From Apodospora peruviana (Eukaryota > Ascomycota > Sordariomycetes > Sordariales > Lasiosphaeriaceae), in contig JAUEDM010000005.1 of assembly GCA_033439685.1 (NCBI GenBank), positions 1,860,001-1,924,000 on the forward strand: a DNA stretch of 64,000 nucleotides, in the 5' to 3' direction. Below are positions 13,601-25,139 of the stretch, piece by piece. How positions within the stretch are numbered: the stretch's first letter is position 1; each line of letters starts with the position of its first letter. A program made the position numbers and the translations under genes. The notes beneath the pieces are model-generated. The model saw nothing but the letters and a program-made list of their open reading frames with translations, searched no databases and was not told the origin of the DNA.

Positions 13601-14272
13601 CCTTCAATGGAATTTGACCGATCCAAAATTGATGAGCAGTACATCGAGGAAGGGTTCGATGCGTCCGTTCTCGACTACGATAGTCCGTTTGGGACCCCGG
13701 AACGTGAGATGACGAAGACGACGGTCGTAAGAGAGCGGCAGGTGGTCCATCGTCGGTCGGTGTTCTCGCCAGAGGACGATATCTTCGGAAACAACTGGCC
13801 GCTCGCCGATGATAGCAGCACCACGAGATTCACCCGCCCACATACCCCCGAACCGTCACACAGTCCGAATAGGAACTCGGCCGTCATTTCGACAGTGATC
13901 GAAGCGATGCAGCAGCAGCGATCTATATCCGACCCAGTCAAAAGCATGACACCGAACAAGCCATCGGACTCGAAACTATTCTTCGATACCAACAGCCTCC
14001 AGGAGCTGGTTAAGCGGGCTAGTCACCTGCGAGACTCGCTTTCCGATGCGGTCCGCCGAGCAGAGCTTCTCACGCAGAGTCCTGCTGGGACTCCAAGACG
14101 TGAACGACAATCACGTCACAACCAGGATGGTAGCCCGGCGTTTACACGGGTCTTTACCGACCCAGCCTCCAGTCCGCCGAGGCGACTACCGAAGAGTCAT
14201 AGCACCAACACAGTCCTAAGCAAGAAGACGTCGGTCGACTCGCCCAGGATGCAGATGATGACTGTGAGCTAA
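10661..14272 (+). CDS. Large Ser-rich protein, Byr4/Bfa1-like cytokinesis regulator (tentative)
   Basis: Protein of 1141 residues from two exons: a six-codon first exon (10661-10678, ATG to AGT) and 10865-14272. The start is decided by a TAG directly before the second exon, a GTAAGT donor at 10679 and a GCTAAC branch site plus ATAG acceptor at 10850-10864; without the mini-exon there is no in-frame ATG at the N-terminus. Most of the chain is Ser/Pro/Arg-rich and predicted disordered. A conserved-looking part begins at an acidic DWDDDFDFD motif (816-824), followed by a helical stretch (ELSLLVNDLKRL, from 865), then FDTNSLQELVKRA-type helices near the C-terminus. The acidic W-D-D-D-F motif followed by this helix resembles fungal Byr4/Bfa1, partner of the Bub2/Cdc16 GAP that restrains the Spg1/Tem1 GTPase at spindle poles. 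I know this only by pattern; it could be another disordered signalling scaffold. Confidence 0.55.
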
Positions 14273-15370
14273 AGGAAAGAACGTGGCGATCTGAATATCA
14301 TGGACCCACTGTATCATCGACTTCCGAGATTCCTTTGTTTAATTTTTCCCCTTCATGAATAACATGTCTATTGCCGATTCCCCTCCGACAATTCGACCAC
14401 CACTTTATATAGTGTACGAATACTCGACGGCTTCTTTTTCAGTGCGCAGCGTAATCGCAAGAGCAACGAAATAAAAATGGGAGATATGTGTCACAAGGGT
14501 TTGCATACGGTGTTCGATACCTTACGCACGAATGAGCGTGAAAGGTGGATGGCTACATCAACATAACCAACAGCAAACAAAGACTTTGGCTGGATTTGTT
14601 GTATTGGCTTGGTTTTTAGCATGGCATGCACTAATGAATTTAAGAGCTTGAGAAAAAGAGAGCGGGAGAAGGAGACGGGCAAGAAAAAGAAAAAGGGACT
14701 GTTATGTGTGCTGATTTGCGAACCTGATTTTGTTTGGCGTATAGGGAGTTGAATTGGTATATGGCTTTCAAGGGTCACTACGGGCAGGCCGGGCTGGACG
14801 AAGAGCACCATACGACGACCAGGTACCAAAGGGAAAAGAGCACGAAAGGAAGAAAGAGAGGGATCGGGCGACAAAGGCGTGACTGGTACTATACGTATCT
14901 ACCTACTCATTGCCATGTATATGCTGCCTCCTGCCTCTCTGTCTTGTTCATTCGGTCTTGCTCTTCCCTCTTGTGTCCTTGGGGTCTGGATTATGGAGGT
15001 TCTTTCTGTCCCAGGTAGCAACAGTTGTGTTTTATTTTGTACGTTCGAATGAAAAAGATATGGCTGGGATGGGTTCGTCCCCTTTTTTTTATTATTACTA
15101 TCATCAGCATCGTCATCATCATTATTTCTCATTACTATTAGGAACTGCGTCGGTTATAAGAGAGAGTGGGATTCTCTCTCCTTCTCTTGTATTTACGTAA
15201 TCTTGACATTTCTTCTTGCTGTTGGTTCTGGGAATTGCGATAATGGACGAACAAATCGACCTAGATCGCTGAATGATGTGTATGTAATGCTGGATATGAA
15301 TATTGCCTTTTTATATTGTTTCATGCCAGCCCCATATGGGTCTGCTCGGTAGTAAATAGTAGTTGCGGAT

Positions 15371-15372
<2 letters not shown>

Positions 15373-15413
<41 letters not shown>
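15373..15413. repeat. Poly-T homopolymer, 41 nt
   Basis: An uninterrupted run of 41 T residues. It could be a plain mononucleotide microsatellite or the poly(A) tail of an old minus-strand retroposed transcript; the flanks show no recognisable element. Confidence 0.95.
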
Positions 15414-15416
<3 letters not shown>

Positions 15417-15681
15417 TCAGAATGATACAATCATTTACGCGGACACATCTATTTGATTGGTACTTGTATGTACATGATTGTGATTTTGCTTCCTCCATCG
15501 TGACGATGCGAGTGGCATGGATATCGTCCGATAAGGTTATTATATCATGTGGGCAGGCGTGGCGATCAAAATAAGAGCGGCTTGGAATCTCTTGACAGAA
15601 TGCTACAGAGGCCACAAAACATCAGCTTTCCCCTAAACTTTGTCTTCCTCGATGCTGTATCCGTAGATTCACAGACAACTA

Positions 15682-15697
15682 AGATAGGTACCTATCT
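15682..15697. promoter_or_regulatory. 16-bp perfect palindrome AGATAGGTACCTATCT
   Basis: A perfect palindrome about 470 bp upstream of the beta-tubulin start, built on the AGGTACCT core that recurs throughout the intergenic DNA of this window. A regulatory role is only a guess. Confidence 0.4.
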
Positions 15698-16166
15698 CCA
15701 AACCAACCCCCCAAGGCAGCGAGATGCAGTCGTTCAAGTTCGCAGGTGCCAGGTGGAGCGGGAGCTAACCCACACCAAATTTAGGATAGGCTGTCGACAG
15801 GAGGGGCATAGCGCGTCGCGCCTTTACCCACATCTTTTATGATGAGTGGGCTCCGGCTGGTAAACAAGCGAGCGTGCAGGGACCACCTGCCCCCCCGGCT
15901 TCCTTTCCCTGTGCGCCAGACCCTTCTCGATTTTGGATTGGCGGTGCCTGATCTCCACTTGGCAGCGGCGGTGAACGGACAGACGGCTTTCCATTTCATT
16001 TTCTCGCCCCAAAAATCAACAAATCTCCCCTTCCCCTTCACAATCCACACCTCCAACCACCACACATCCTGGTTTTCGTGCCGTCGTGATACCATCTTTT
16101 GCTCTTCCCTTTGCAGCCTTTTTCGAGCTTTTGAAAACCGCACAGCGTCCAATACCAACCGCCAAA

Positions 16167-18007
16167 ATGCGTGAGATCGTAAGTTTTACTCTGCAGCTGT
16201 CGTCCTGCGCCGCGTTGTTCAACCCCTGATCTTCTACTACCCCACCTCTGTCTCTCGACGACGACGACAACATGCAGCTGCTCACGGCCACATTGTTCTC
16301 GTACTAGAGGATCTTGGAGCGAGCTGTTTGCTAACTGTGATTTTCTTCGCTCGTATAGGTTCATCTTCAGACCGGCCAATGCGTAAGTGGAATGACGCGC
16401 ACAACCGACGATTGATTCTGGGAGCGTGTTGGCTCACAAATATCCTCAGGGTAACCAAATCGGTGCCGCCTTCTGGTGCGTCGACATTCAACAGCCCCGA
16501 AGACTGTGCTGGGATGTTTGAGCTGACTTAGTCCGTAGGCAAACAATTTCTGGCGAGCACGGCCTCGACAGCAATGGCGTGTACGTGATACCCGACCGTA
16601 GTCCGATGCACTCGAATTCAGTCTTGCTCACCACCCGATAGGTATAACGGAACGTCTGAGCTGCAGCTGGAGCGCATGAACGTCTACTTCAATGAGGTCA
16701 GTGAGCCCAAAAATCACAACCGCCTGTAAAGGCATTTCGGAGGTTGCTAACATATCTGGCAACATCAGGCTTCCGGCAACAAGTACGTTCCTCGTGCCGT
16801 CCTCGTCGACTTGGAGCCCGGCACCATGGACGCCGTCCGCGCCGGTCCTTTCGGCCAGCTCTTCCGCCCCGACAACTTCGTCTTCGGCCAGTCCGGTGCT
16901 GGCAACAACTGGGCCAAGGGTCATTACACTGAGGGTGCTGAGCTTGTTGACCAAGTTCTTGATGTCGTCCGTCGTGAGGCCGAGGGCTGCGACTGCCTCC
17001 AGGGCTTCCAAATCACCCACTCGCTCGGTGGTGGTACCGGTGCCGGTATGGGTACCCTCCTGATCTCCAAGATCCGCGAGGAGTTCCCCGACCGCATGAT
17101 GGCTACCTTCTCCGTCGTGCCCTCCCCCAAGGTCTCGGACACCGTTGTCGAGCCCTACAACGCCACTCTCTCCGTGCACCAGCTCGTTGAGAACTCCGAC
17201 GAGACCTTCTGCATTGACAACGAGGCTCTCTACGACATCTGCATGCGGACCCTCAAGCTGTCCAACCCCTCGTATGGCGACCTTAACCACCTGGTCTCGG
17301 CTGTCATGTCCGGTGTCACCGTCTCGCTGCGTTTCCCCGGCCAGCTTAACTCCGATCTTCGCAAGCTTGCTGTCAACATGGTTCCCTTCCCACGTCTGCA
17401 CTTTTTCATGGTCGGCTTTGCGCCGCTTACGAGCCGTGGCGCTCACTCTTTCCGTGCTGTCTCGGTTCCCGAGCTCACTCAGCAGATGTTCGACCCCAAG
17501 AACATGATGGCTGCTTCCGACTTCCGCAACGGTCGCTACTTGACTTGCTCTGCCATCTTGTTAGTCCCCCATCTTCCTACGCTGGTAATCTTTCTGACCG
17601 TCTTCTTTTTTAGCCGTGGCAAGGTCTCCATGAAGGAGGTTGAGGACCAGATGCGCAACGTCCAGAACAAGAACTCGTCCTACTTCGTCGAGTGGATCCC
17701 CAACAACGTCCAGACCGCCCTTTGCTCGATCCCTCCCCGCGGTCTCCGCATGTCGTCCACCTTTGTTGGTAACTCTACCGCCATCCAGGAGCTCTTCAAG
17801 CGTATTGGCGAGCAGTTCACTGCCATGTTCCGTCGCAAGGCTTTCTTGCATTGGTACACTGGTGAGGGTATGGACGAGATGGAGTTCACTGAGGCTGAGT
17901 CCAACATGAACGATCTCGTCTCCGAATACCAGCAGTACCAGGATGCTGGTGTTGATGAGGAGGAGGAGGAGTACGAGGAGGAGGCTCCTGTCGAGGGCGA
18001 GGAGTAG
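16167..18007 (+). CDS. tub2: Beta-tubulin
   Basis: Encodes beta-tubulin, the GTP-hydrolysing subunit of the microtubule alpha/beta dimer. Seven exons: 16167-16178, 16359-16382, 16450-16475, 16539-16580, 16642-16696, 16769-17559 and 17614-18007, summing to 447 residues, the usual length. The first five exons are tiny (12, 24, 26, 42, 55 nt), the usual arrangement for fungal beta-tubulin genes. Visible hallmarks: the N-terminal MREI peptide used in tubulin mRNA autoregulation, the GGGTGAGMG nucleotide-binding signature near residue 140, and an acidic Glu-rich C-terminal tail. Residues linked to benzimidazole resistance are of the sensitive type: His6, Tyr50, Phe167, Glu198 and Phe200. Codon use is strongly C-ending, as expected for a highly expressed gene; this bias creates long antisense open frames that are not genes. 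The gene is complete. Confidence 0.98.
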
Positions 18008-18872
18008 AATAGGAGCCACACATCTCTGTTCGATCACCTAACCTCTCACCTCGTTCAGCAAGCCTTGGAAGGAGAATAAGTGAGATTGTGTTACCTTTCT
18101 GGTTGTGGTGGATGTTTGACCCATGTTCCTACGCTTGACTGCTGTAGTTCTGGGATAGCAAGTTTTTAGTAATTGATCAAAAAGGACTGCGAGCAGTTTG
18201 ATATAGCTGTCGGACTAGTCCAGCTGCCGGTCCTTTTTATACTTAGTACATCTAAAGATACATGCGTATTGCATGATTGATGATAATACTCCAGCTATGC
18301 GTACCTTGTGTGAACTTGAACTCCTGTACCCATTCTGGACGTGTGCTTTTATTAGACCAACTCCCGCTCCTGGTAGGACAGTCCATGATATTTGGCAGCT
18401 GAGAGGGGCATCTGGGCTTTATAGCTATCTTTTGAGTCAATGTCGTCTTCCATCGATTTATTAATACGCCACACATTCTTCTTTATTTTACTGTCACATA
18501 ATCCAGGTGGCTGGTGCACAAAGACACGCACAGACCATTTTGTGTCATCATGGGAGCTAACAATCAGATTCAGTGAATGGGGTGGCAGGCTCCACAAAAC
18601 CCAGCCTTTGCTACCGTAGTGGCAGGCGCGCCTGGGGTCGTCTCTTTGCCGGAAACAGTCGCAAAAAGGCGAACGCTTTCACTCCACAATCGAGTGTCAA
18701 CGAAGGAACAACCAAAACAACGGCCAAGCTTCAACCAACCAACGTAACGGAAAATTGGCCACGGCGGTTTGGTCATAGTGATTCTATCCCATCGATTCCC
18801 GGTCTTTGCCCTTGTCGACTGCGTATCCCATCGTCGTCTAATTCTATGCGCTGGTAGCAAGCATCCAGCACG
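18008..18872. other. Intergenic between beta-tubulin and TPR/Mlp1
   Basis: Holds the tubulin 3' UTR and the promoter/leader of the TPR-like gene. I see no further gene, repeat or structured RNA. Confidence 0.7.
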
Positions 18873-21800
18873 ATGGCGGCGGCCGAGGTGGATCTGAGCT
18901 ACCTGCACTCGCACGTCGGCGTGCCAGAGCTCAGCCTGAGCAATGTTGTGACCGCGCCGACGCCGGACTTAGTCAAGACAATTCTGGGCGCGATCATCTC
19001 AAAGGTCCGCGAGCTTGAGCAGGAGAAATTCCAGCTGGGGGTCGAACTCGAGAGCGCGATCCGAAGCTCTGAGTCGCGCTGCGAGCAATTCAAGGTCACG
19101 ACTGACAAGGCCTTGCAAGAGGTTGATGACCTACGGCAGAAGCTGCAAAACGAAGGTTAGCGATTTCCTTTTATTTTTCTTGAGGGGGTTTGGCTTCGCC
19201 TAGCTGACATTTGCATTTCTCCAGAGAACGCGCGACGATCGCTCGAGAACGAACTACAGACCCTCAAGTCCTCCGGCTCGACCTCCGCTTCCGAGATCGA
19301 GACTCTCCGCGCACGCATCGCATCCGTGGAGACATCCAACCGGGAGACACTCGAAATCGTCGACTCGAAGAACAAGGCGAATTCTACACTCTCCGATGAG
19401 CTCCAGAAGCAACATCAGAAGATCCAGAAGCTCAACCAAGAGGTCACCGCTCTGAACCAAGCCGTTCAGATTGCGCAGACCGCGGCGAACTCGGCCAAAT
19501 ACCGTGAGGATTCCGTCAAGCAGGAGCTGGAACTCGCCAAGCGGAACAATGATTGGTATGACACGGAGCTCAAGGCGAAGAGCGCTGAGGCCCTCAAATT
19601 CCGCAAAGAGAAGGGCGCTCGGATCGCGGAACTGCAGCGGCTGAATGAAGACGCGAACTCCAGCATTGAGTCGCTGACCAGAAGCGAGCAAGTTTTGCGT
19701 AAACGATTGGAGGAAGCACAGTCCAAGGCCGAGGAAGCCCTGACCAAAGTTCAGCAGCTCCAAGAGGCCGCTGCACGCGCCGAAGAGAGCTTCAAACAAG
19801 AACTGGAGTCGTCCAGGCGTCTTGTTGAGCTCAAGGATCAGCAGTCACAAACACACCGCAACAGGCTCAAGGAGGTGGAGTTGAGATTGGAACAAGTCAA
19901 GGATGATGGCGCCGAAGAAGTACGACGTATTCGTCGGGAGCTTGAACAGGAGAAGGAAGATCACACCCAAACCGAGCATAACTTGCAAGAGCTACAGAAC
20001 GAACTCGATCGATTCAAGGTGATGCTCGAATCTTCCCATGACGACCGCCCGTCTGGTTCGGCACCCCAGACCCCTCGACCTAATGGCGCATTTATGGCCC
20101 GCGCTGGCTCACCATTCGGCACGCCAGCTTCCGTGCGCGGAAAGGGATCCCTTCGCGCTAGCGAAGTTCTCGAGGAACTATATACTGTCAAGGGCCAACT
20201 CGCTGGAGAGAGGCGGCGGAGCAAGAAGCTGCAGGAAGAGCTTGACGATGCTATCGGCTTGTTGGAGGCGAAGATACCTGAGGTCAACGAGCTCAACGCG
20301 GAGTCCGAGCGCCTGCGGAATGAAGCAGTTCAGATGTCGCAGCTTATGGAGCAGTCCTACGAGGAGCGCGAGTTTGCCATGAAGGCGGCTCGTAAGGCCG
20401 AGGCTGCTGCTGCGACGGCTCAGGCTGAAGTCAAGATCCTGCACACCCAACTGCGAGATCTGAGCACACAAATTCACGTCTTGATCTTCAACATTCATGC
20501 CCAGGAGAAGGGTATGGATCAACTTACAGATGAGGAGGTGTCACAATTCGAACGACTCCAGAGAGGCGAGGTTGCCGAAAATGCCTTGGACGATATGTCG
20601 GACACCCATCAATTCATCACCCAGAAGTTCGTCGCTTTCAAAGACATTTTCGAACTCCAAGCTAAGAACCAAGAACTGCTGAGAGTCACCCGCGAGCTCG
20701 CAGACAAGATGGAGAACGAGGAGGCCCTTGCGGCTAAGCAGCAGGCTGCACACGACCACGAAGAAGTCCAACAGCTCCGCAGCACAGTCGCCATTCTCCA
20801 AGACGAAGTCAAATCGATCACTGTGCGCATGAAGAGCTACATGGGCGAGCGAGATATGTTCCGTCGCATGCTCCAGCAGAAGGCAGATCCTGCGGAGATA
20901 CATGCAACCCTTGGCTCGTCTGTCGGTCACGGCCAGCGTGAGGTCCTCGCTAGCATCGAGCAGAACCCGCAAGCCTCGGACGCAGAACTCACAGTGGCCC
21001 TGAGAGAGCTGCAATCCCAGTTCGACTCCTATAGGAACGATCAAAACACGGACAGGAATTCGATGAAGGATCAGATCGAAAAACTCTCGACTGAAAAGTC
21101 CGCCCTCCAGAGCGAAATTTCGCGGGTATCCAGCCAGCTAACGCTTGCGACTGAACGGTACAATATGCTGGAGTCCAACTTCAAGGCGGCACAAGCCGAA
21201 AACCACGAGCTCCAGAAGAGGAGCCAGATCCTGTCCGAGTCTGCGGCTAAGCAGGACATGCGGACGCAACAAGTGGCCGAAGACTTGGTAGAAGCTCGGG
21301 CTTTGGCCGACAGCCTACGCAGCGAGAGCGCAAACCTGAAAGCAGAGAAGGAATTGTGGAAGACCATCCATGACCGTCTGAGCCAGGATAACGAGAATCT
21401 CTCGCAAGAGCGCACCAGACTCAACAATCTCTTGGCAAGCCAGCAATCGCTCCTGAACGAGCGTGAGATCAGCGAGTCGGAGACGAAGCGGCGACTGCAA
21501 AGCCAGGTCGACTTTCTCGATGCGGAACTCGCGACAACGAAGCGGAAGCTTGCCGAAGAAGTTGAGGAGGGCAAGAAGATCCAACTCAGGAAAGAATTTG
21601 ATTCTCAGCAGTTCCAGAAGCGGATTGATGAGCTCACAACGACAATCAGCCAAGTTAAGGAGGAGAACGTGGCCATGAAGACAACGCGAGATCACCTTCA
21701 AGCACGTGTTGGGGAATTGGAGATTGAGCTTCGGAACGCACAAGAGCGCGCTGAGCGCCTCCGTCCTCTACCTACACCTAGGGCGCCTGCGGTCGAGAAT

Positions 21801-24800
21801 TCGGAGGACGAATCTGCTAATGCCGATGCTCAAGCGCGCATTGAGGAACTCGAGAACGAAATTCTTGATCTCAAGAGTAATCTCGAGCTTGTCGCTGCCC
21901 AACTCGAGAATGCTAAGCAGCAGAGCGACCATTTCAAACAGCTTTGCCAGGAGATGGAAGAAGAGCAGGCAAGCTTCAACGAATCCCAGGACCAGTACCG
22001 CACTGAGATGGATGAAGCGATTGCCAGCAAGGATAGCAAGATCAGCGAACTGGAGCAGCGTATCGATGCTCTTTCCACCGAACTCAGCAACTTAAATAGC
22101 GAGCTTAACTTGCTTCGTGATTCTCAAAATGATGTTGCCCGCAAGTTCGAGGAGAAGGAGCGGATGCTCACTAGCGAGATTTCTCGACTCAAGGATGAGG
22201 AGGAACGCTTGAAGGAGACAGCCCGCTTCCACCAGCAGGACCTACGTGCTCAGGCCGAGATTGCTACTAAGGCACAGCAAGATTACGAGCAGGAGCTCGT
22301 TAGGCATGCCGAGGCAGCAAAACTTCTTCAGCAAATCCGCGCAGAGCACAATGAGCTGAAGACCCACTCGGCCTCGTGGAAGGCAGAGGCAGAGTCAGCG
22401 AGAGTATCTCTTGCGCAGAGCGAGCAGTCTTGGGAGGAGCGCCGTCAACAACTTGAGCAGGAAATTGCGGAGGTCAAGGCAAGGCGGGACGATGCAAATG
22501 CCCAAAACAAGCTTCTACACCAGCAGTTGGAGAGTGTTACTGCCCAGATCTCTTCTTTGCAGCAGAGCCGTGCCATGGCAGACGCTTCCTCCGACGGTCA
22601 GCCATCTTCAGCCGCAGACACTGCGACCGAAGGCCTCCGGGAGCTCAACAACTACCTGCGGCGTGAGAAGGAGATCCTGGAGGTTCAGTACGACCTCAAG
22701 GTGCAAGAGGCCAAACGGCTGCAACAACAGCTTCAGTACTCGCAGACGCAACTCGATGAGGCACGGCTCAAACTTGACCAAGAGCGTAGGTCTCAAGCCG
22801 ACAGCTCCCGAAATTCGCTTACGCACAAAGACCTCATGGACAAGCTCAACGAACTTAATCTCATCCGCGAGAGCAATACCACTCTTCGAAATGAGAATCA
22901 TCGCGTCCAGGCTCAACTCCGGCAAAAGACTCAACGGATCCAGGAGTTGGAGTCCAAGATCCAGCCTCTGGAAGCCCGCATTGGAGAGCTTGAGCTGGAC
23001 AAGACCTTTAAGGAAGTTGAGATAAAGCAGCTTCAGGAGGCTCGTGATGGCATGCAGAAGAGGATTGAGTCGATCTTGAGCAAGTACGGCCAGGCCGACC
23101 CGCAAGAAGTCGAGCAGCTCAAGGCGACTATTGCGGAGTTGGAGACTGAACGTGACGCTCTGATCGCCAAGGCTAAGGAAGCTGAAACTTCACTCGAGAC
23201 CGAGCGCAATAACTGGAAGACGAGTAGGGAACGCCTCGTTGAAGATTTCAAAAATCGCTTCAGAAATGTGAAAACGGCTAGGGACGAGGCTATTTCTGAG
23301 AAGAATACCCTTCAGACCTCTCTTAATTCTGTCAATGAGCAGTTGTCGGGTGTTGAGAGCGATCTGGCGACGGCAAGGCAGAAACTGTCGAACCTGGAGG
23401 ATAAAAACAAGCAGCTCGAGCAGCGTTCCACGGCGCAAGCTGCGCAACAAACAGCCGCTCCCGTGGCTGCTCAACCGGATTCTGAGCTTTCCGAGTCCCT
23501 CGAGATCATTAAGCAGGAGCTGGAGACGGTTGTTTCACAGAAGGATGCAGCCGAGGCAGAAGTTGCGAAGCTCCGATCAGACCTTGCGACTGCCATTTCC
23601 GAGCGCGATGCTGCGCAAGCTGAGGCGGCCCGCCTGGCCTCGAATGTTGGGGGTGATGTTGAGATGCAAGACCACGCAACCCCAGCGCCTGCGCCGGCAC
23701 AACCATCTGCTGGCCTATCTGACCAGGAACGTAAGGCTCTGGAAGACAAGATTGCTGCCGCGGAAGCGAAGGCCGCCGAATTCGAAAAGAAGGCAAAGGA
23801 ACTTGAGGAATCCGCCGACAGCATTGTTAAACAGCGCTCCGAAAAGATGAAGAGCGCGCTCAACAAGAAGCTTGCTGAATCGAAGGAAACGATGGAAAAA
23901 CAAGCTCAGGAGGAGAAGGAGAAGCTCCAAGCAGAGTTTGAGCTCAAGCTCCAACAGGAGCTGGCTATTGTTAAAGCTGAGCAACAGACTTCGGCGTCTT
24001 CGAACGGCGTACCGGCCACACCTGTAAAGTCGGCAGATGCAGAAGTCCCGCCCACCCCAACTGTCGACACACAAGGCCTCCCCGACATCTCCCACCTCAG
24101 CGAAGCGCAGACGAAAGAGTTGGTCGCCAAAAACCCGACTATCCAGGCCGTGGTGCGGAGCAATATCAATAAGTTAGTCGCTCAAAAGGAAAAGAAGGCC
24201 CGGGAAGATGCTGAGGCCGCCGTGAAGGCGGAGTACGAGCAAAAGGTCGCCAGCGCACGGGAACAGGCCTCCGCCATGGCCGAGAAGAAATCGGCGCTCC
24301 GGATTAATATTCTGGACAAACAAGCTAAGGGAGCTCAGGCGAAGGTTGCAGTCGTCGAGACGGCAGCCAGGGAAACTCCCCAGCGGCCAGTGATTGAGGT
24401 TTGGAATATTGCGAAGGAGGCGAAACCTGCGGCAACGCCAGCAGCTACACCTGCTCCTCCGTCCTCGGCTTCGAAACCCCCCGCCAGCGGGCTTTCAAAT
24501 GGTATGTACAAAATGTCCCTGACAACGCCGTCCATTATTGGTGCTAATGACCGCCTAGAAGTGACTACTTCCTCGCCGACGACAGCTGTCGCCAACTCCA
24601 ACGAGTCCAAGCCGCAAGGTCCAACCGGTCTTCCTCAACTGGCGCCGAAACCACCTGTCGCAGCAGCGGCAGTACTAGTACCTATGAATAATCCCTTTGG
24701 ACAGAATCCTGCTGCTGTAGCCATTACGGCTCCACCCTCGTCACTTCCAGCTAATCCCTTTGCGGCACAACCACAACAAACCATTCAACAGCAAATCCAG

Positions 24801-25139
24801 CAGCAACAGCAACAGCAGCACGCTCATCATCAGAGCCAGCTGCCGACTCCTCCTGGTCGTACCGGCATACCGGTCCCGGCTGCTAGAGGCGGTGGCAATA
24901 TCGGCGGTGGTGCGGGTCGCGGTGGCGGTGGCGGTGGGCGAGGCAACTTCCAACAACAAGGCCGTGGCGGTCAAGGACAGCGCGGTCGTGGTGGATTTAA
25001 CGCCCGTGGTGGTGGTGGAATAAACCCGCATGCTGGGGAGTTTAGTCCTTCGGGGGGCGCAGGGAACAAGCGTCCGAGGGGCGACGATGGTGGTAGTGCT
25101 TCGGATCGAGGAGGCAAGCGACCGCGCGGTGGTGGTTAG
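18873..25139 (+). CDS. TPR/Mlp1-family nuclear pore basket protein
   Basis: Very long coiled-coil protein of the nuclear basket, the family of vertebrate TPR and yeast Mlp1/Mlp2, which docks mRNA quality control and spindle-checkpoint factors at the pore. Exon 1 is 18873-19155; intron 1 is 19156-19224 (GTTAGC donor, GCTGAC branch site). The frame then stays open to 25139, giving 2065 residues, but a second intron is likely at 24502-24558 (GTATGT donor, TAG acceptor). It is 57 nt, a multiple of three, so splicing it gives 2046 residues and keeps the frame. Heptad-rich coiled coil runs from about residue 40 to 1640. The C-terminal part is low-complexity: Ala/Pro-rich, one NPFG motif, a Gln-rich run and several RGG boxes (about 1980-2064, unspliced numbering) ending KRPRGGG. 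Yeast Mlp proteins lack such an RGG tail as far as I recall. The gene looks intact. Confidence 0.9.
24502..24558 (+). other. Candidate 57-nt in-frame intron in the TPR/Mlp1 gene
   Basis: Donor GTATGT, a GCTAATGAC branch-like site and a CCTAG acceptor lie within the open frame. Because the length is divisible by three and no stop is present, both spliced and retained forms encode protein; retention adds 19 residues just after a Ser/Pro linker (residues after SGLSN). Splicing reads GAA across the junction. Confidence 0.7.

Larger units (their letters stand above)
14273..16166. other. Intergenic between Byr4-like gene and beta-tubulin
   Basis: Contains the 3' flank of the upstream gene and the beta-tubulin promoter and leader. 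Close to the tubulin start there is a CT/CA-rich, unstructured leader (about 16015-16165), typical of highly expressed fungal genes. A 41-nt poly-T tract and a 16-bp palindrome (listed separately) lie inside. No protein-like frame was found. Confidence 0.7.

Noticed and set aside
16628..17446. 272-codon antisense frame over beta-tubulin
   Set aside because: A shadow created by the C-ending codon bias of the tubulin gene.
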